Both the position numbers and the translations under genes were made by a program. 42,334 nt of DNA. Origin: Balneolales bacterium (GTDB taxonomy: Bacteria > Bacteroidota > Rhodothermia > Balneolales > Natronogracilivirgulaceae). Positions 1 through 8,692 of this stretch are shown here, one piece after another. The first letter of the stretch is position 1; each line of letters opens with the position of its first letter. Below the pieces are notes generated by a model. It was not told the DNA's origin and did not search any database. It was given only the letters and a program-made list of their open reading frames with translations. Location of the stretch: NCBI GenBank assembly GCA_007132495.1, contig SLOL01000075.1, positions 1 to 42,334 on the forward strand, read 5' to 3'.

Positions 1-267
1 CTCATAGCTGTACCAGTCGTCACCCGCATCGGGTTCGTTCATGGGCACGCCGGGCCATGCAGCATATTCATCTCCATCCTCCTCCCAGGCGTAAATGTAA
101 ACATCTTCCCACTGTTCCGGGTTGTTGTAATAAACGGTGAAAACATCGTGTGCATCCTGGGGGGCCACGCCTGTGTTCTGGGCGATTGCCTGCGCACTGA
201 AAGCGCTCAACAGCAGCACGGGCAGAAGCCATGTCAGCAGGTATGAACCTTGTATTTTTTTTAGCAT
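1..267 (-). CDS. Secreted protein with CBM26-like starch-binding module (5' part only)
   Basis: The reading frame starts with an ATG at 267 and stays open for 89 codons to the left edge, so the C-terminal part lies outside the window. Residues 1-29 form a signal peptide: MLKK start, hydrophobic core LLTWLLPVLLLSAFSAQA, and a likely cut near AIAQ. The mature part has the aromatic pattern of CBM25/26 starch-binding modules: VYYNNPEQW at about 43-51, then VYIYAW, then WPGVPM, then DDWYSYE. In known families such modules hold alpha-amylases and related enzymes on starch. The catalytic domain, if there is one, is not visible, so an amylase is only an inference. No Shine-Dalgarno sequence is evident before the ATG. 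Confidence 0.75.
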   Translation of the reverse strand, partial: MLKKIQGSYLLTWLLPVLLLSAFSAQAIAQNTGVAPQDAHDVFTVYYNNPEQWEDVYIYAWEEDGDEYAAWPGVPMNEPDAGDDWYSYE

Positions 268-617
268 ATAGTACTCCGTTTTATGATTGTCAGGTTTGTG
301 TTTTATTGCGTGAGGACATCAAAAGCATAATAGGTATTTCGGACGTATCGAAAAAGCAGGAGCGATCATTTAACAGTTTGATAACAAGGATGTAATATGT
401 AGTAATTTGCCTGATGTTTTCTGTCTGTGTCTAAACACGAGTAACACTGGTCAGGATGAAAATTTTTGGATATCGAAGTACCGGAACTCTCTGTCATCCA
501 TACCCTTTACAACCTTAATGAACATGTATAAAAAGCGCTTTTCTGTTGTATATAATACCATAAATCAGTTAAAAAAGAAATGTCTTGCAATTTTTTTTCC
601 GCAGAGATAAATGTATT
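268..617. other. Intergenic region with no gene seen
   Basis: This 350-bp AT-rich stretch lies between the starch-binding protein (transcribed leftwards from 267) and the 3' end of the M29 peptidase gene. It should hold the promoter of the former and the end of transcription of the latter. I found no convincing hairpin with a T-run. Short open frames here have no recognisable protein features. Confidence 0.5.
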
Positions 618-1715
618 TCAGCACCGATCCGGATTCAATCCCCGCAAGTCTTCCGGTATAAAAAGGCGCCCTTTCCGGATGCATTCTCCGTCCAGGTGGA
701 CATCCGCCCCGATGCAAACCAGGTCCCAGTGAATTTGGCTTTTGTTCCCGTTGGGCGCCTCGTCGTAATCCTGCCCGAGGGTAAGGTGATTGGAACCGTA
801 GATTTTCTCGTCAAACAGGATGTCGTACATCGGTGTTTCGATAACCGGGTTGGTTCCGAAACTGAATTCCCCGAACCGACGTGCACCCTCGTCGGTATCG
901 AGGATTTTCCGGAGTGATTCGTGGTCGGAGGAGTCAAAATCCGTGACCACTCCGTCTTTAACCGTCAGTGAGACATATTCGAACGGCTTACCCTGGTAGA
1001 CGCTCGGGGCATACCGGATGGTTCCGTTAACTGAATCGATGATAGGTGATGAAAATAACTCGCCGTCCGGTATATTCCGGATACCGTGACAATTGACCCA
1101 ATCCTGGCCGTCCACGTGCAGCCGGATGTCGGTACCCTCGCCCTTCAGATGTACTTCACTCGTTTTCCGCAAGCGCTCTTCCAGCGGCTTCATGGCATCC
1201 CGCAGCCCGGCATAATCGAGCAGACAGGCCCGGTAAAAAAAATCGGTGAAATCGGACGTCGGCATGCGGGCGTTCATGGCGAATGCCGCAGAGGGATACC
1301 GGAGCACGCACCATTTGGAGTTTTTGACGCGCTCATCGAAGTGTACCGGTTTCAGGTATTGCTGCTGGAATGCGTTGTTGGCATCCGGACTGACCCGCGA
1401 TGTTTCATAAATATTTTCCGAGGCCCGAATGCCGATATAGGCATCCATCTGTTTCATTAGTGGCAGGCCGGAGGTTTCTGCCTGATCTTTCCAGTATGCA
1501 TTGTCTCCCGTTTCCAGCAGCGTACGCTGAATTTCGGGATCTGTTATGTCAAGATAGGGATATGCTCCGAGTTCGCGCGCTCCGCGGACCAGGGCCCGGG
1601 CCAGTCCGATACCGTTGTAACCGACAAGGTTGATCAGGATGCGCTCACCCCGTTGAAGATTTGTACTGTGATGTAATATGGTTTCGGCCAGTTGCCGGTC
1701 TTTGGTATCATACAT
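618..1715 (-). CDS. M29-family (thermophilic type) aminopeptidase
   Basis: The 365-residue protein has the length and layout of family M29 metallo-aminopeptidases (aminopeptidase T, AmpS, PepS), cytosolic enzymes that remove N-terminal residues from peptides. The N-terminal half is the usual alpha/beta domain. The C-terminal half carries the metal-ligand series of the family: E219 (PDGE), E283 (FGEF), H310 (GSNH), Y317 and H329/D331 (IHWD). The ligand roles are assigned by motif order, not by alignment. There is no signal peptide. Its neighbours (ABC ATPase, starch-binding protein) share the strand but gaps of 99 and 350 bp argue against a tight operon. A general role in peptide turnover fits a heterotroph that uses proteins. 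Confidence 0.9.
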   Translation of the reverse strand: MYDTKDRQLAETILHHSTNLQRGERILINLVGYNGIGLARALVRGARELGAYPYLDITDPEIQRTLLETGDNAYWKDQAETSGLPLMKQMDAYIGIRASENIYETSRVSPDANNAFQQQYLKPVHFDERVKNSKWCVLRYPSAAFAMNARMPTSDFTDFFYRACLLDYAGLRDAMKPLEERLRKTSEVHLKGEGTDIRLHVDGQDWVNCHGIRNIPDGELFSSPIIDSVNGTIRYAPSVYQGKPFEYVSLTVKDGVVTDFDSSDHESLRKILDTDEGARRFGEFSFGTNPVIETPMYDILFDEKIYGSNHLTLGQDYDEAPNGNKSQIHWDLVCIGADVHLDGECIRKGRLFIPEDLRGLNPDRC

Positions 1716-1814
1716 AAGGTATTACGATTTTATAGTGGTCAGTAATTTCGTGAGGCAGTAACGGGTTTTGTCATACACCAACGGGACTGGCGGGTTCGGG
1801 TATTCAGTGCTGTT

Positions 1815-2624
1815 TTAATATCGGGGTTTGGTCTTTTCTTTCGGAACAAGGGTTACCATGTCGTCACAAATTTCCAGCTCCTCTTTCCGGTTGGATGCAA
1901 GAAAGATCATACCGCCGGCTTTTTTTTGCCGGGTGACAAGGTCGGCAACAAGCGCATGCCCTTCATCATCCAGATTGGACCCGGGCTCGTCCAGCATTAA
2001 TATGGGAGGTGCGAACGCCAGGGCACCGGCAAGCCGGACACGCTGCTGTTGACCGGAAGAGAGCGTTCCCAGTGATTGATTATGCAGCCCTGTGAGACCA
2101 CACATCGTGATCAGGTCCGACAGATCCGGGACTTCAGATTGAAATTTTCCGGAATGGTTTTGGGATTGTTCTGCCGGCGGGATTTCCGGTATAGGGTCGC
2201 TTTGGAAGAAATGGTCTGACGCGGAGTCAGACGTTCCGGAGTTTGCTGCTGCTCTGTTTACCGATACAGAATCTTCCGATTTTAGTGCCCTGGATCCGGC
2301 TAGGTCCGATGATCTTATCCGGCGAAGAAACGAAAGGTTTTCCGTTACCGTAAGTTCATTATACAGATTCAAATAAGGAGCGGCAAAACCCATGCGAAAA
2401 CGAATCATACGCTGATCGACCTTTTCTCCGTTCTCTCTCCAGGTGATACAACCTTTACTCGGCCGCAACAGTCCGGAGAGACATTTCAGCAGTGTCGATT
2501 TACCACTGCCGTTAGGTCCCTGGATGCCAATACAACGCGCACCTTCAAAACGAAAATTCAAATTTCGAAAAACTTCCGTTTTGCCATAAAATTTTGCAAC
2601 ATCCGAACATTCTATCTGCAACAT
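1815..2624 (-). CDS. Orphan ABC transporter ATP-binding protein with a low-complexity insert (CcmA-like)
   Basis: The frame is open up to 2957, but ABC homology begins at the ATG at 2624 (MLQIECSDV). The upstream part would overlap the divergent gene at 2712, so I chose 2624, giving 269 residues. Motifs: Walker A GPNGSGKS at 36-43, signature SSGQQQR at 189-195, Walker B LMLDEP at 209-214. The Q-loop region reads GFAAPYLNLYNELT with no glutamine at the usual place, and the switch histidine is replaced (LASNR). This pattern resembles CcmA-type heme-exporter ATPases of Bacteroidota-like bacteria. Residues about 104-166 form a Ser/Asn/Gln/Pro-rich insert in the helical domain that is not part of the ABC fold. 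No permease gene is adjacent, so partner and substrate are unknown. Confidence 0.8.
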   Translation of the reverse strand: MLQIECSDVAKFYGKTEVFRNLNFRFEGARCIGIQGPNGSGKSTLLKCLSGLLRPSKGCITWRENGEKVDQRMIRFRMGFAAPYLNLYNELTVTENLSFLRRIRSSDLAGSRALKSEDSVSVNRAAANSGTSDSASDHFFQSDPIPEIPPAEQSQNHSGKFQSEVPDLSDLITMCGLTGLHNQSLGTLSSGQQQRVRLAGALAFAPPILMLDEPGSNLDDEGHALVADLVTRQKKAGGMIFLASNRKEELEICDDMVTLVPKEKTKPRY

Positions 2625-2711
2625 ACCGGTAAAGTACGCAGAGTGACGAAAACGACCAACGAATTCGTTTGAATATGGTATATTGATGTGAAAAATATTT
2701 TCTAATACGCT

Positions 2712-4232
2712 ATGAATATGGATCGACTTGTACGCAATATTACCGGGCACTATCTGAATAAATTGGATGATGCCCGTGAATTTTTTCTTCCCGAAGATCT
2801 TACAACCGCAGGATTTCCCGATTTTCTGGTCAGGAGAATTCGACTTGAACTTATTCGCAATCTCCAGGATTCGGTCAAACCGCCGCACAGTGACTGGGCC
2901 AATATGGACACGGATGCTGTACGGCAGGCATGGCAGCATTTTCTTGATGCCATTCATGAAGAGATCAGATTGCCGGCAAGCTATGTCAAGCCGGTTCTGG
3001 AGTCGGCCATCGGGGATATACTTGAATTGATGGTGTCACCGCGAGCCTTTTTACCGGATTATATTTATGGATCCGATTCCGTGCTGGATTTGAAAACGTT
3101 CAGAAAACGTTGCGAATGGATCGTCATTTACCCCTATTTTGCATCGGCAATTCCCCGATATATGGAGAAAAGGGGGAAAGAGACCCTTACAAAAGAGCAG
3201 GCCGTACGTATTATCCGGCGCCTTGATGAACTGGTTACGGAGCATTATACCTCTTTGAACTGGGCACAACTGTTTGACCCGTGGTATCAGATCATGGGTG
3301 AGCGTGTGGATCCGGCTCTTTTTGCCGGATTCTTCCGGGACAAAGGAATACCCGGTGTCGCCCGTCACTTTGAAGCAGAGCATGAGGCGATCAATCGCAC
3401 CCGGCTGATCGAGATTTTATCCATGCCGCAGATCGAAGAAGAGCCTGATGCGGTCCGCTATGCGGAACGGGGGCAAAAATCGGCACCTGAGAGCTCCTAT
3501 GCGAAATCAGAGGATTATGCAGCATCACATGACAGAACAACGGAAGAAGAAATCGGAGCTGCCAAATCGCAGAAAAAAGATCAGCGGGATCTTAAAACGG
3601 CCTTTACTGATTCGGTAAAAGCCGGGGAATCCCGGAAGTCGGCATCACCTTCTGAATCCCATTCCGGTAGCATCCAAAAGAGTGAGGATGTTCCTAAAGG
3701 GGAGGAAAATCTTTTGGCAAGATTTCGAAAAGTCAATGGTGACCTGGACGAGGATGTGCCGCTTCACTCCCGTTTGCAGTCATCGTCTTCTGATAAACCG
3801 GATGACGATGGTGATCAACGTTCGCTGTACTCCAGATTAACTCCACCACAGGACGATGCGTCGAAATCGGAGGCGACCCCGATCTGGCAAAAGTTTTCTT
3901 CAGGCTGGCAGGATGATGCCGGCTACCAGGGTAAGGAAAAGCGGGATCGAGGCACCGGTGGAAAACAACTTCGAAATATGGATACAGACAAATTGGATAA
4001 AATCCGGAAACATGTCAGGGATATGGAGAGTGAGTTTATCGAAGAAATATTCGGTGGCGATGAGAACGCTTTTCTCGAAGCGCTGGAACAGATTGCCCGC
4101 TTTGATACCTGGAAAGCGGCCGGGAATTACATCAACAAGGAGGTTTTCAACCGGAATATTATCGATATCTATTCCGATACAGCGATTTACTTCACTGACC
4201 GGATGCAAACCTATTTTCTTGAGCGGGAATAA
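2712..4232 (+). CDS. Hypothetical protein with two ordered ends and a disordered middle
   Basis: I do not recognise this 506-residue protein. The first 250 residues are a helical, aromatic-rich domain (for example MDRLVRNITGHYLNKL, then YPYFASAIPRY, then FDPWYQIM). Residues about 255-415 are highly charged and rich in Ser, Lys, Glu and Asp, so probably disordered. The last 85 residues form a second conserved-looking helical domain (DKIRKHVRDMESEFIEEIF and later YSDTAIYFTDRMQTYF). There is no signal peptide or membrane segment, so it is probably cytosolic. It is divergent from the ABC ATPase (87 bp apart) and converges with murB, whose stop is 6 bp away. The architecture suggests a scaffold or regulatory protein, but nothing fixes a function. 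Confidence 0.8.
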   Translation: MNMDRLVRNITGHYLNKLDDAREFFLPEDLTTAGFPDFLVRRIRLELIRNLQDSVKPPHSDWANMDTDAVRQAWQHFLDAIHEEIRLPASYVKPVLESAIGDILELMVSPRAFLPDYIYGSDSVLDLKTFRKRCEWIVIYPYFASAIPRYMEKRGKETLTKEQAVRIIRRLDELVTEHYTSLNWAQLFDPWYQIMGERVDPALFAGFFRDKGIPGVARHFEAEHEAINRTRLIEILSMPQIEEEPDAVRYAERGQKSAPESSYAKSEDYAASHDRTTEEEIGAAKSQKKDQRDLKTAFTDSVKAGESRKSASPSESHSGSIQKSEDVPKGEENLLARFRKVNGDLDEDVPLHSRLQSSSSDKPDDDGDQRSLYSRLTPPQDDASKSEATPIWQKFSSGWQDDAGYQGKEKRDRGTGGKQLRNMDTDKLDKIRKHVRDMESEFIEEIFGGDENAFLEALEQIARFDTWKAAGNYINKEVFNRNIIDIYSDTAIYFTDRMQTYFLERE

Positions 4233-4238
4233 AATGTG

Positions 4239-5273
4239 TCAGACAATGTTAACCTCCGGTTCAAGTTGTATGCCGAATTGCCCGCGTACCTCCTCTTGAA
4301 TGGTGCGTGCAAGTTCAAGCAGTTCCTGTCCGGTAGCATTACCGTAATTTACGAGAATAAGCGCATGACGTTCGTGAACACCGGCATCGCCCATTCTCTT
4401 GCCCTTGAACCCGCACCGCTCAATGAGCCAGGCTGCCGGAACCTTGACCCGGTCATCGGCGAGTTGGAAGCCCGGTATATCGGGATGAATTTCCTGCATC
4501 TGCCGGAATTGATCTTTCGGGATAACCGGGTTCTTGAAAAAACTTCCGGCATTGCCGATTTCCGAGGGATCCGGCAGTTTGGAGGAGCGGATACGGCGGA
4601 CTGCCCGGCTGACATCCCGGATGGACGGGTTGACAATGCCTTCGGCAGTCAGCTCTTTTCTGAGGTTGCCATAATCGAGATGGAGTTCAGGCTGCTTGCT
4701 GAGTGCAAGGGTGATCGAGGTGATGATATACGCTCCCTTTTTGGTGGTTTTGAAGATACTTTCCCGGTAACCGAACCGGCACATTGATTTATCAAACTTT
4801 TCTTTTCGTCCTGTTTTCAGATGGATCGCCTCCAGGGATACAAAAACAGATTCAAGTTCAACGCCATAGGCTCCGATATTCTGAATCGGGGCGGCACCGG
4901 TAAGTCCCGGGATCATGGAGAGGTTCTCCAGTCCGCCCCACCCCTGTTGCAATGAATAGTTGACCAGGTCATCCCATACCACACCGGCACCAACCTCAAT
5001 GATGGCGTGCCGGTTGTCTTCGGAGATCAGAGTGATACCAGGCAGACTGTTTTTGATAATGAGTCCGTGAAAGTCTTTTGCAAAAAGCACATTGCTTCCT
5101 CCTCCCAGGATAAAGTGGGCATGATGATTGAAAATGTCCGTATCCATCACTTTCAGAAGATCATCCGGACTGCCAATTTCGGTCCAGTAATCAGCAGTGG
5201 CATCAATATGGAGGGTATTTACCGGTTTGAGTGAAGCGTGTTTTTTAATGGCCGGTTTGGAGGAAACATTCAA
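4239..5273 (-). CDS. murB: UDP-N-acetylenolpyruvoylglucosamine reductase (MurB, type I)
   Basis: MurB is the cytosolic FAD enzyme that uses NADPH to reduce UDP-GlcNAc-enolpyruvate to UDP-MurNAc, the second committed step of peptidoglycan synthesis. The 344-residue product shows the FAD-binding elements LGGGSN (57-61) and IPGLTGAAPIQNIGAYG (121-137). It also has the type I insertion motif FGYRESIF, the catalytic residues R170 (GYR), S244 (NAGSFF, the proton donor) and E340 (LEPEV). The start at 5273 places KPVNTLHI at the usual distance from the N-terminus. The gene is outside any division or cell-wall cluster and converges tail to tail with the hypothetical gene ending at 4232. Confidence 0.97.
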   Translation of the reverse strand: MNVSSKPAIKKHASLKPVNTLHIDATADYWTEIGSPDDLLKVMDTDIFNHHAHFILGGGSNVLFAKDFHGLIIKNSLPGITLISEDNRHAIIEVGAGVVWDDLVNYSLQQGWGGLENLSMIPGLTGAAPIQNIGAYGVELESVFVSLEAIHLKTGRKEKFDKSMCRFGYRESIFKTTKKGAYIITSITLALSKQPELHLDYGNLRKELTAEGIVNPSIRDVSRAVRRIRSSKLPDPSEIGNAGSFFKNPVIPKDQFRQMQEIHPDIPGFQLADDRVKVPAAWLIERCGFKGKRMGDAGVHERHALILVNYGNATGQELLELARTIQEEVRGQFGIQLEPEVNIV

Positions 5274-5588
5274 GAGTTAATCCGATCGGTGTTAAACATG
5301 AGGAATTAAGTGATAACCAATAGGAAAAGGTAAAAATTACTATAACTAAAATCTTTCATAAACGTAATACCTCATAGTAGGAGTTGCGTTTATTCATTCA
5401 CCGTCGTTTTCTTACCGGGTCGCACGATGGAACAGACCGTCGTAAGATGTTGCGATGTGATGTCATTCCAATTGTATGATTATGTTGGATGATTTTGTAA
5501 CCCGCAATTCGGTTACGAATATGAGGAGGAAGATGTCATCAGTTGTGGGACATCAGCTTTTCTGTAAACCTTTGTAGGGAGCAAGATC
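5274..5588. other. Divergent intergenic region between murB and tonB
   Basis: This 315-bp region must contain the promoters of both divergent genes. I could not pick out an unambiguous promoter. A six-base inverted repeat GTAACC/GGTTAC (about 5497-5516) and a repeated ACCGTCGT are present, but both are short enough to be chance. The only clear translation signal is TAGGGAGC just before the tonB ATG. Confidence 0.4.
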
Positions 5589-6269
5589 ATGAGCCTGCCT
5601 GAAAAGAAGAAATCCGCCACCGATCTTCGGGATTGCTACATCATCAACCTGGAAACGGGCTTTATTATTTCGTTGCTGATAATGATAGCATTGTTCCGGG
5701 TAAATCTGCATTTCGATTCCGAGTTTACCATTTCACAGGTTGATCCGGAAATTATTCAAATGGAGGAAATTGTTCGAACGGAACAGATTTCACGGCCACC
5801 GCCACCGCCCCGGCCACCTGCTCCACGTATGGTACCGGACGATATAATTGTCGAAGATGCCTATTATGATCTGGGGACCGATTTCGAGGTGGGCGTTTCG
5901 CTTACTCTTCCACCACCACCACCGCCGATGCCGGGAGATGAATCCGAAGAGGAGTATTCCATTGACGAAGTATTTACCATTGTTGAGGATATGCCGACTT
6001 TAGTAGGAGGAGCGAGTGCTATCTACGAGCATCTGCGCTATCCGGAGGTTGCTCGCCAGGCCGGCATAGAAGGGCGGGTCATCATCCAGTTTATCATTGA
6101 TGAGAACGGGAATGTGGTTGACCCTGTTGTGGTCCGTGGTATAGGGGGAGGATGTAACCAGGCTGCCCTGGAAGCGGTTAAAAAAGTCACATTCACACCG
6201 GGAAGACAACGCGGCAGACCAGTGAAAGTGAAATACTCCATACCGGTCATATTTCGACTGTCAAGCTGA
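5589..6269 (+). CDS. tonB: Energy transducer TonB (copy 1)
   Basis: TonB couples the ExbB/ExbD proton-driven motor in the inner membrane to TonB-dependent receptors in the outer membrane. This 226-residue protein has an N-terminal cytoplasmic stub, one membrane anchor (about residues 26-40, FIISLLIMIALFRV), two proline stretches (RPPPPPRPPAP and LPPPPPPMP) spanning the periplasm, and a C-terminal TonB domain (YPEVARQAGIEGRVIIQF, later FTPGRQRGRP). A good ribosome site (GGGAGC) precedes the ATG. It is a close paralog of the protein at 29657-30325. No exbB/exbD or receptor gene is nearby, so which receptors it serves is unknown. Tail to tail with pckG, with a terminator between. Confidence 0.93.
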   Translation: MSLPEKKKSATDLRDCYIINLETGFIISLLIMIALFRVNLHFDSEFTISQVDPEIIQMEEIVRTEQISRPPPPPRPPAPRMVPDDIIVEDAYYDLGTDFEVGVSLTLPPPPPPMPGDESEEEYSIDEVFTIVEDMPTLVGGASAIYEHLRYPEVARQAGIEGRVIIQFIIDENGNVVDPVVVRGIGGGCNQAALEAVKKVTFTPGRQRGRPVKVKYSIPVIFRLSS

Positions 6270-6374
6270 CAAGTTGCTGTATCATACCTTTTCGGCTTCA
6301 GGTCGGCCGGTGTAATTACTGTTTACAGCTTGCTTCATATTGCTATGGGATGAAGCCGTTTAAATCATAATTCG

Positions 6375-6410
6375 TTTTAAAAAAAAGGCAGTGGAATGAA
6401 TTCCACTGCC
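6375..6410 (-). terminator. Rho-independent terminator of pckG
   Basis: A perfect 10-bp stem (GGCAGTGGAA at 6387-6396 with TTCCACTGCC at 6401-6410) encloses the tetraloop TGAA. An A-run at 6379-6386 reads as a T-run on the minus strand, so it ends transcription coming from pckG, which stops at 6465. It lacks a T-run for the opposite direction. Confidence 0.85.
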
Positions 6411-6464
6411 TCGGGTACCAGCTATCATTTCCTGAACGGAGTCCAGGAAAATGGCTTATGTTAC

Positions 6465-8303
6465 TCAGAACCGCTCGGGTTCCATTCCCCAGCGTTTGGG
6501 TGACCGCCAGAGTGACGAACGAAGAAGTTCGCGCATGAACAGGAACTCTTTCGGCAGACGGTCATAGAGCTTGGAAAAGAGTTCTTCGTGTCCGAGAAGC
6601 TCCTCTTTCCAGACTTCCCGGTCCACCGTCATCAGGTCGTGAAACTCTTCTTCGGTGAAGTTTTCCAGGCCCCTCCAATCAAGATCCTTGTGACATGGCA
6701 TCCAGCCCAGCGGACTTTCCAGGGCGAATGCTTCACCCCGCACGCGTTGCACGATCCACTTCAGCACACGCATGTTTTCACCGAATCCGGGCCAGATAAA
6801 CTTGCCGTTTTCGTCCGTACGGAACCAGTTTACCCCGAAAATCCGCGGCGGGTTGGGGAGTTCGCGTCCGATTTGCAACCAGTGATTGAAGTAGTCGCCC
6901 ATGTGGTAGCCCATGAACGGCAGCATCGCAAACGGGTCGCGGCGCACTTTTCCGATGGTACCGGCTGCCGCTGCGGTCATTTCCGAGCCCATGGTAGCGG
7001 CCATGTAGACGCCGAAGTTCCAGTTTACCGATTGATAGACCAGCGGTACAGCGGTGCTGCGCCGGCCGCCAAAGATAAAGGCCTTGATCGGTACTCCTTC
7101 CGGATCCTCCCATTTCGGATCTATGGACGGGCACTGGGAAGCAGGAGCCGTAAAACGGGCATTCGGATGCGCCGCCGGCTTGCCGGAATTGGGGTCGAAC
7201 TTTTCACCCTGCCAGGTGGTCAGGTTTGCAGGCGGTTCTTTGGTTTTACCTTCCCACCACACATCACCGTCTTCGGTCAGGGCGCAGTTGGTGAAGATGC
7301 TGTTTTTTTCAATGGATGCCATCGCATTCGGGTTCGAACTGTCGTTTGTGCCCGGTGCCACCCCGAACCAGCCCGCTTCCGGGTTGATCGCACGCATATT
7401 GCCTTCCTTGTCCTTTTTGATCCAGGCAATGTCGTCGCCAATCGTGCTGACCTTCCATCCTTCCATCTCTTTCGGCGGGATCAGCATCGCAAAATTGGTC
7501 TTGCCACAGGCACTCGGAAACGCGGCTGCTACATAGGTCTTCTCTTTTTCGGGAGATTCGACACCCAGAATGAGCATGTGTTCAGCCAGCCAGCCTTCGT
7601 CACGGGCCATGGTCGAGGCGATGCGAAGCGCGAAGCACTTCTTGCCGAGCAGGGCGTTTCCACCGTAGCCGCTGCCGAACGACATGATCGAGCGCTCTTC
7701 GGGGAAGTGTACAATGTACTTCTCCTTGTTGCAGGGCCAGGGTACATCTTTTTGCCCTTTTTCCAGCGGGGCGCCTACCGAGTGCAGGCACTTTACAAAT
7801 TCTCCTTCCGAACCGAGCACATCCAGTACTTTCTTGCCCATGCGGGTCATGATGCGCATATTGACTACCACGTAAGCCGAATCGGTAATCTCTACGCCGA
7901 TATGTGATATGGGTGAGCCGATAGGCCCCATGCTGAACGGAATGACATACATGGTCCGGCCTTTCATACATCCGTCATACAGTTTACCCAATGTATTTTT
8001 CATCTCGTTGGGATCGATCCAGTTGTTCGTCGGGCCGGCATCCGATTTCCGGCGGCTGCAGATATAGGTCCGGTCTTCCACCCGGGCCACATCCGAGGGA
8101 TCGGAAAACGCCGCATAACTGCCCGGTCGCTTCTGTTCATTGAGTTTAATGAACGTTCCACCGTCCACCAGCTGTTGGCACAGGCGGTCGTTTTCTTCCT
8201 GGGATCCGTCGACCCATTCAATGTTGTCGGGTTTGGTGAGGGCGGCGGTTTCTTCCACCCACTTTATCAGCTCTTTGTGCTTAACCCACTTAGGATGATT
8301 CAT
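6465..8303 (-). CDS. pckG: Phosphoenolpyruvate carboxykinase (GTP)
   Basis: This cytosolic enzyme converts oxaloacetate and GTP to phosphoenolpyruvate, GDP and CO2, the entry step of gluconeogenesis. At 612 residues it matches the GTP class in length. The P-loop FPSACGKTN at 262-270 contains the reactive cysteine C266 that is specific to GTP-type enzymes. Further family motifs are EDRTYICS near 76-83 (R-loop), [17 protein letters not shown] at about 304-320 and [13 protein letters not shown] (nucleotide/anion site). A terminator follows the stop codon. With ppdK at 13010 this gives two routes at the PEP-pyruvate-oxaloacetate node, as expected for growth on amino acids or organic acids. Confidence 0.97.
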   Translation of the reverse strand: MNHPKWVKHKELIKWVEETAALTKPDNIEWVDGSQEENDRLCQQLVDGGTFIKLNEQKRPGSYAAFSDPSDVARVEDRTYICSRRKSDAGPTNNWIDPNEMKNTLGKLYDGCMKGRTMYVIPFSMGPIGSPISHIGVEITDSAYVVVNMRIMTRMGKKVLDVLGSEGEFVKCLHSVGAPLEKGQKDVPWPCNKEKYIVHFPEERSIMSFGSGYGGNALLGKKCFALRIASTMARDEGWLAEHMLILGVESPEKEKTYVAAAFPSACGKTNFAMLIPPKEMEGWKVSTIGDDIAWIKKDKEGNMRAINPEAGWFGVAPGTNDSSNPNAMASIEKNSIFTNCALTEDGDVWWEGKTKEPPANLTTWQGEKFDPNSGKPAAHPNARFTAPASQCPSIDPKWEDPEGVPIKAFIFGGRRSTAVPLVYQSVNWNFGVYMAATMGSEMTAAAAGTIGKVRRDPFAMLPFMGYHMGDYFNHWLQIGRELPNPPRIFGVNWFRTDENGKFIWPGFGENMRVLKWIVQRVRGEAFALESPLGWMPCHKDLDWRGLENFTEEEFHDLMTVDREVWKEELLGHEELFSKLYDRLPKEFLFMRELLRSSLWRSPKRWGMEPERF

Positions 8304-8692
8304 ATTACGTACTCCAGTAATTATAGGTTTACAATATTGGCTATTCAGCCATTAACAAATGATATTTTCAAATGTATGCTAACATTATCAATAAAGATTT
8401 TCCGTAGATCAGCTCGTTACTTCGCATGTAATAATTATTGATGTAACTGAAACAGATTAATGGAAAATGTGCAATTGTAAGATGACACTGTTTAATGACA
8501 ATGTGTTTGATATCGTGCTAATTGATTTCGTTTCTATGATACCCTTTAAATTTGAATATCATATTAAGAAAACACTTCTTAATCACGTTTTTTTTTTGCG
8601 TTGGGAGTTGCTGAAGCAGGTGGTGTTGCCCCGGTTAACCGTCGTAATTAACGGTATGGTTAACATATTTTTATACGAAGTTTTGGAGCTGT
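8304..8692. other. Intergenic region upstream of pckG, with one dyad
   Basis: The 389-bp AT-rich stretch holds the pckG promoter (minus strand) and the 3' end of the histidine kinase gene. GTTAACC at 8634-8640 and GGTTAAC at 8658-8664 form a 7-bp inverted repeat, with CCGT/ACGG nested partly inside. No T-run follows it on the minus strand, so it is a poor terminator for the kinase gene. No protein-like open frame is seen. Confidence 0.4.

Noticed and set aside
2625-2957. N-terminal extension of the ABC ATPase frame
   Set aside because: ABC homology starts at 2624, and the extension would overlap the divergent gene at 2712 without any domain match.
6588-7907. 439-codon open frame antisense to pckG
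   Set aside because: It mirrors the pckG coding strand; pckG has all its motifs and its own terminator.
8588-8597. T-run that could mark a terminator
   Set aside because: No stable stem precedes it on the plus strand and no plus-strand gene ends there.
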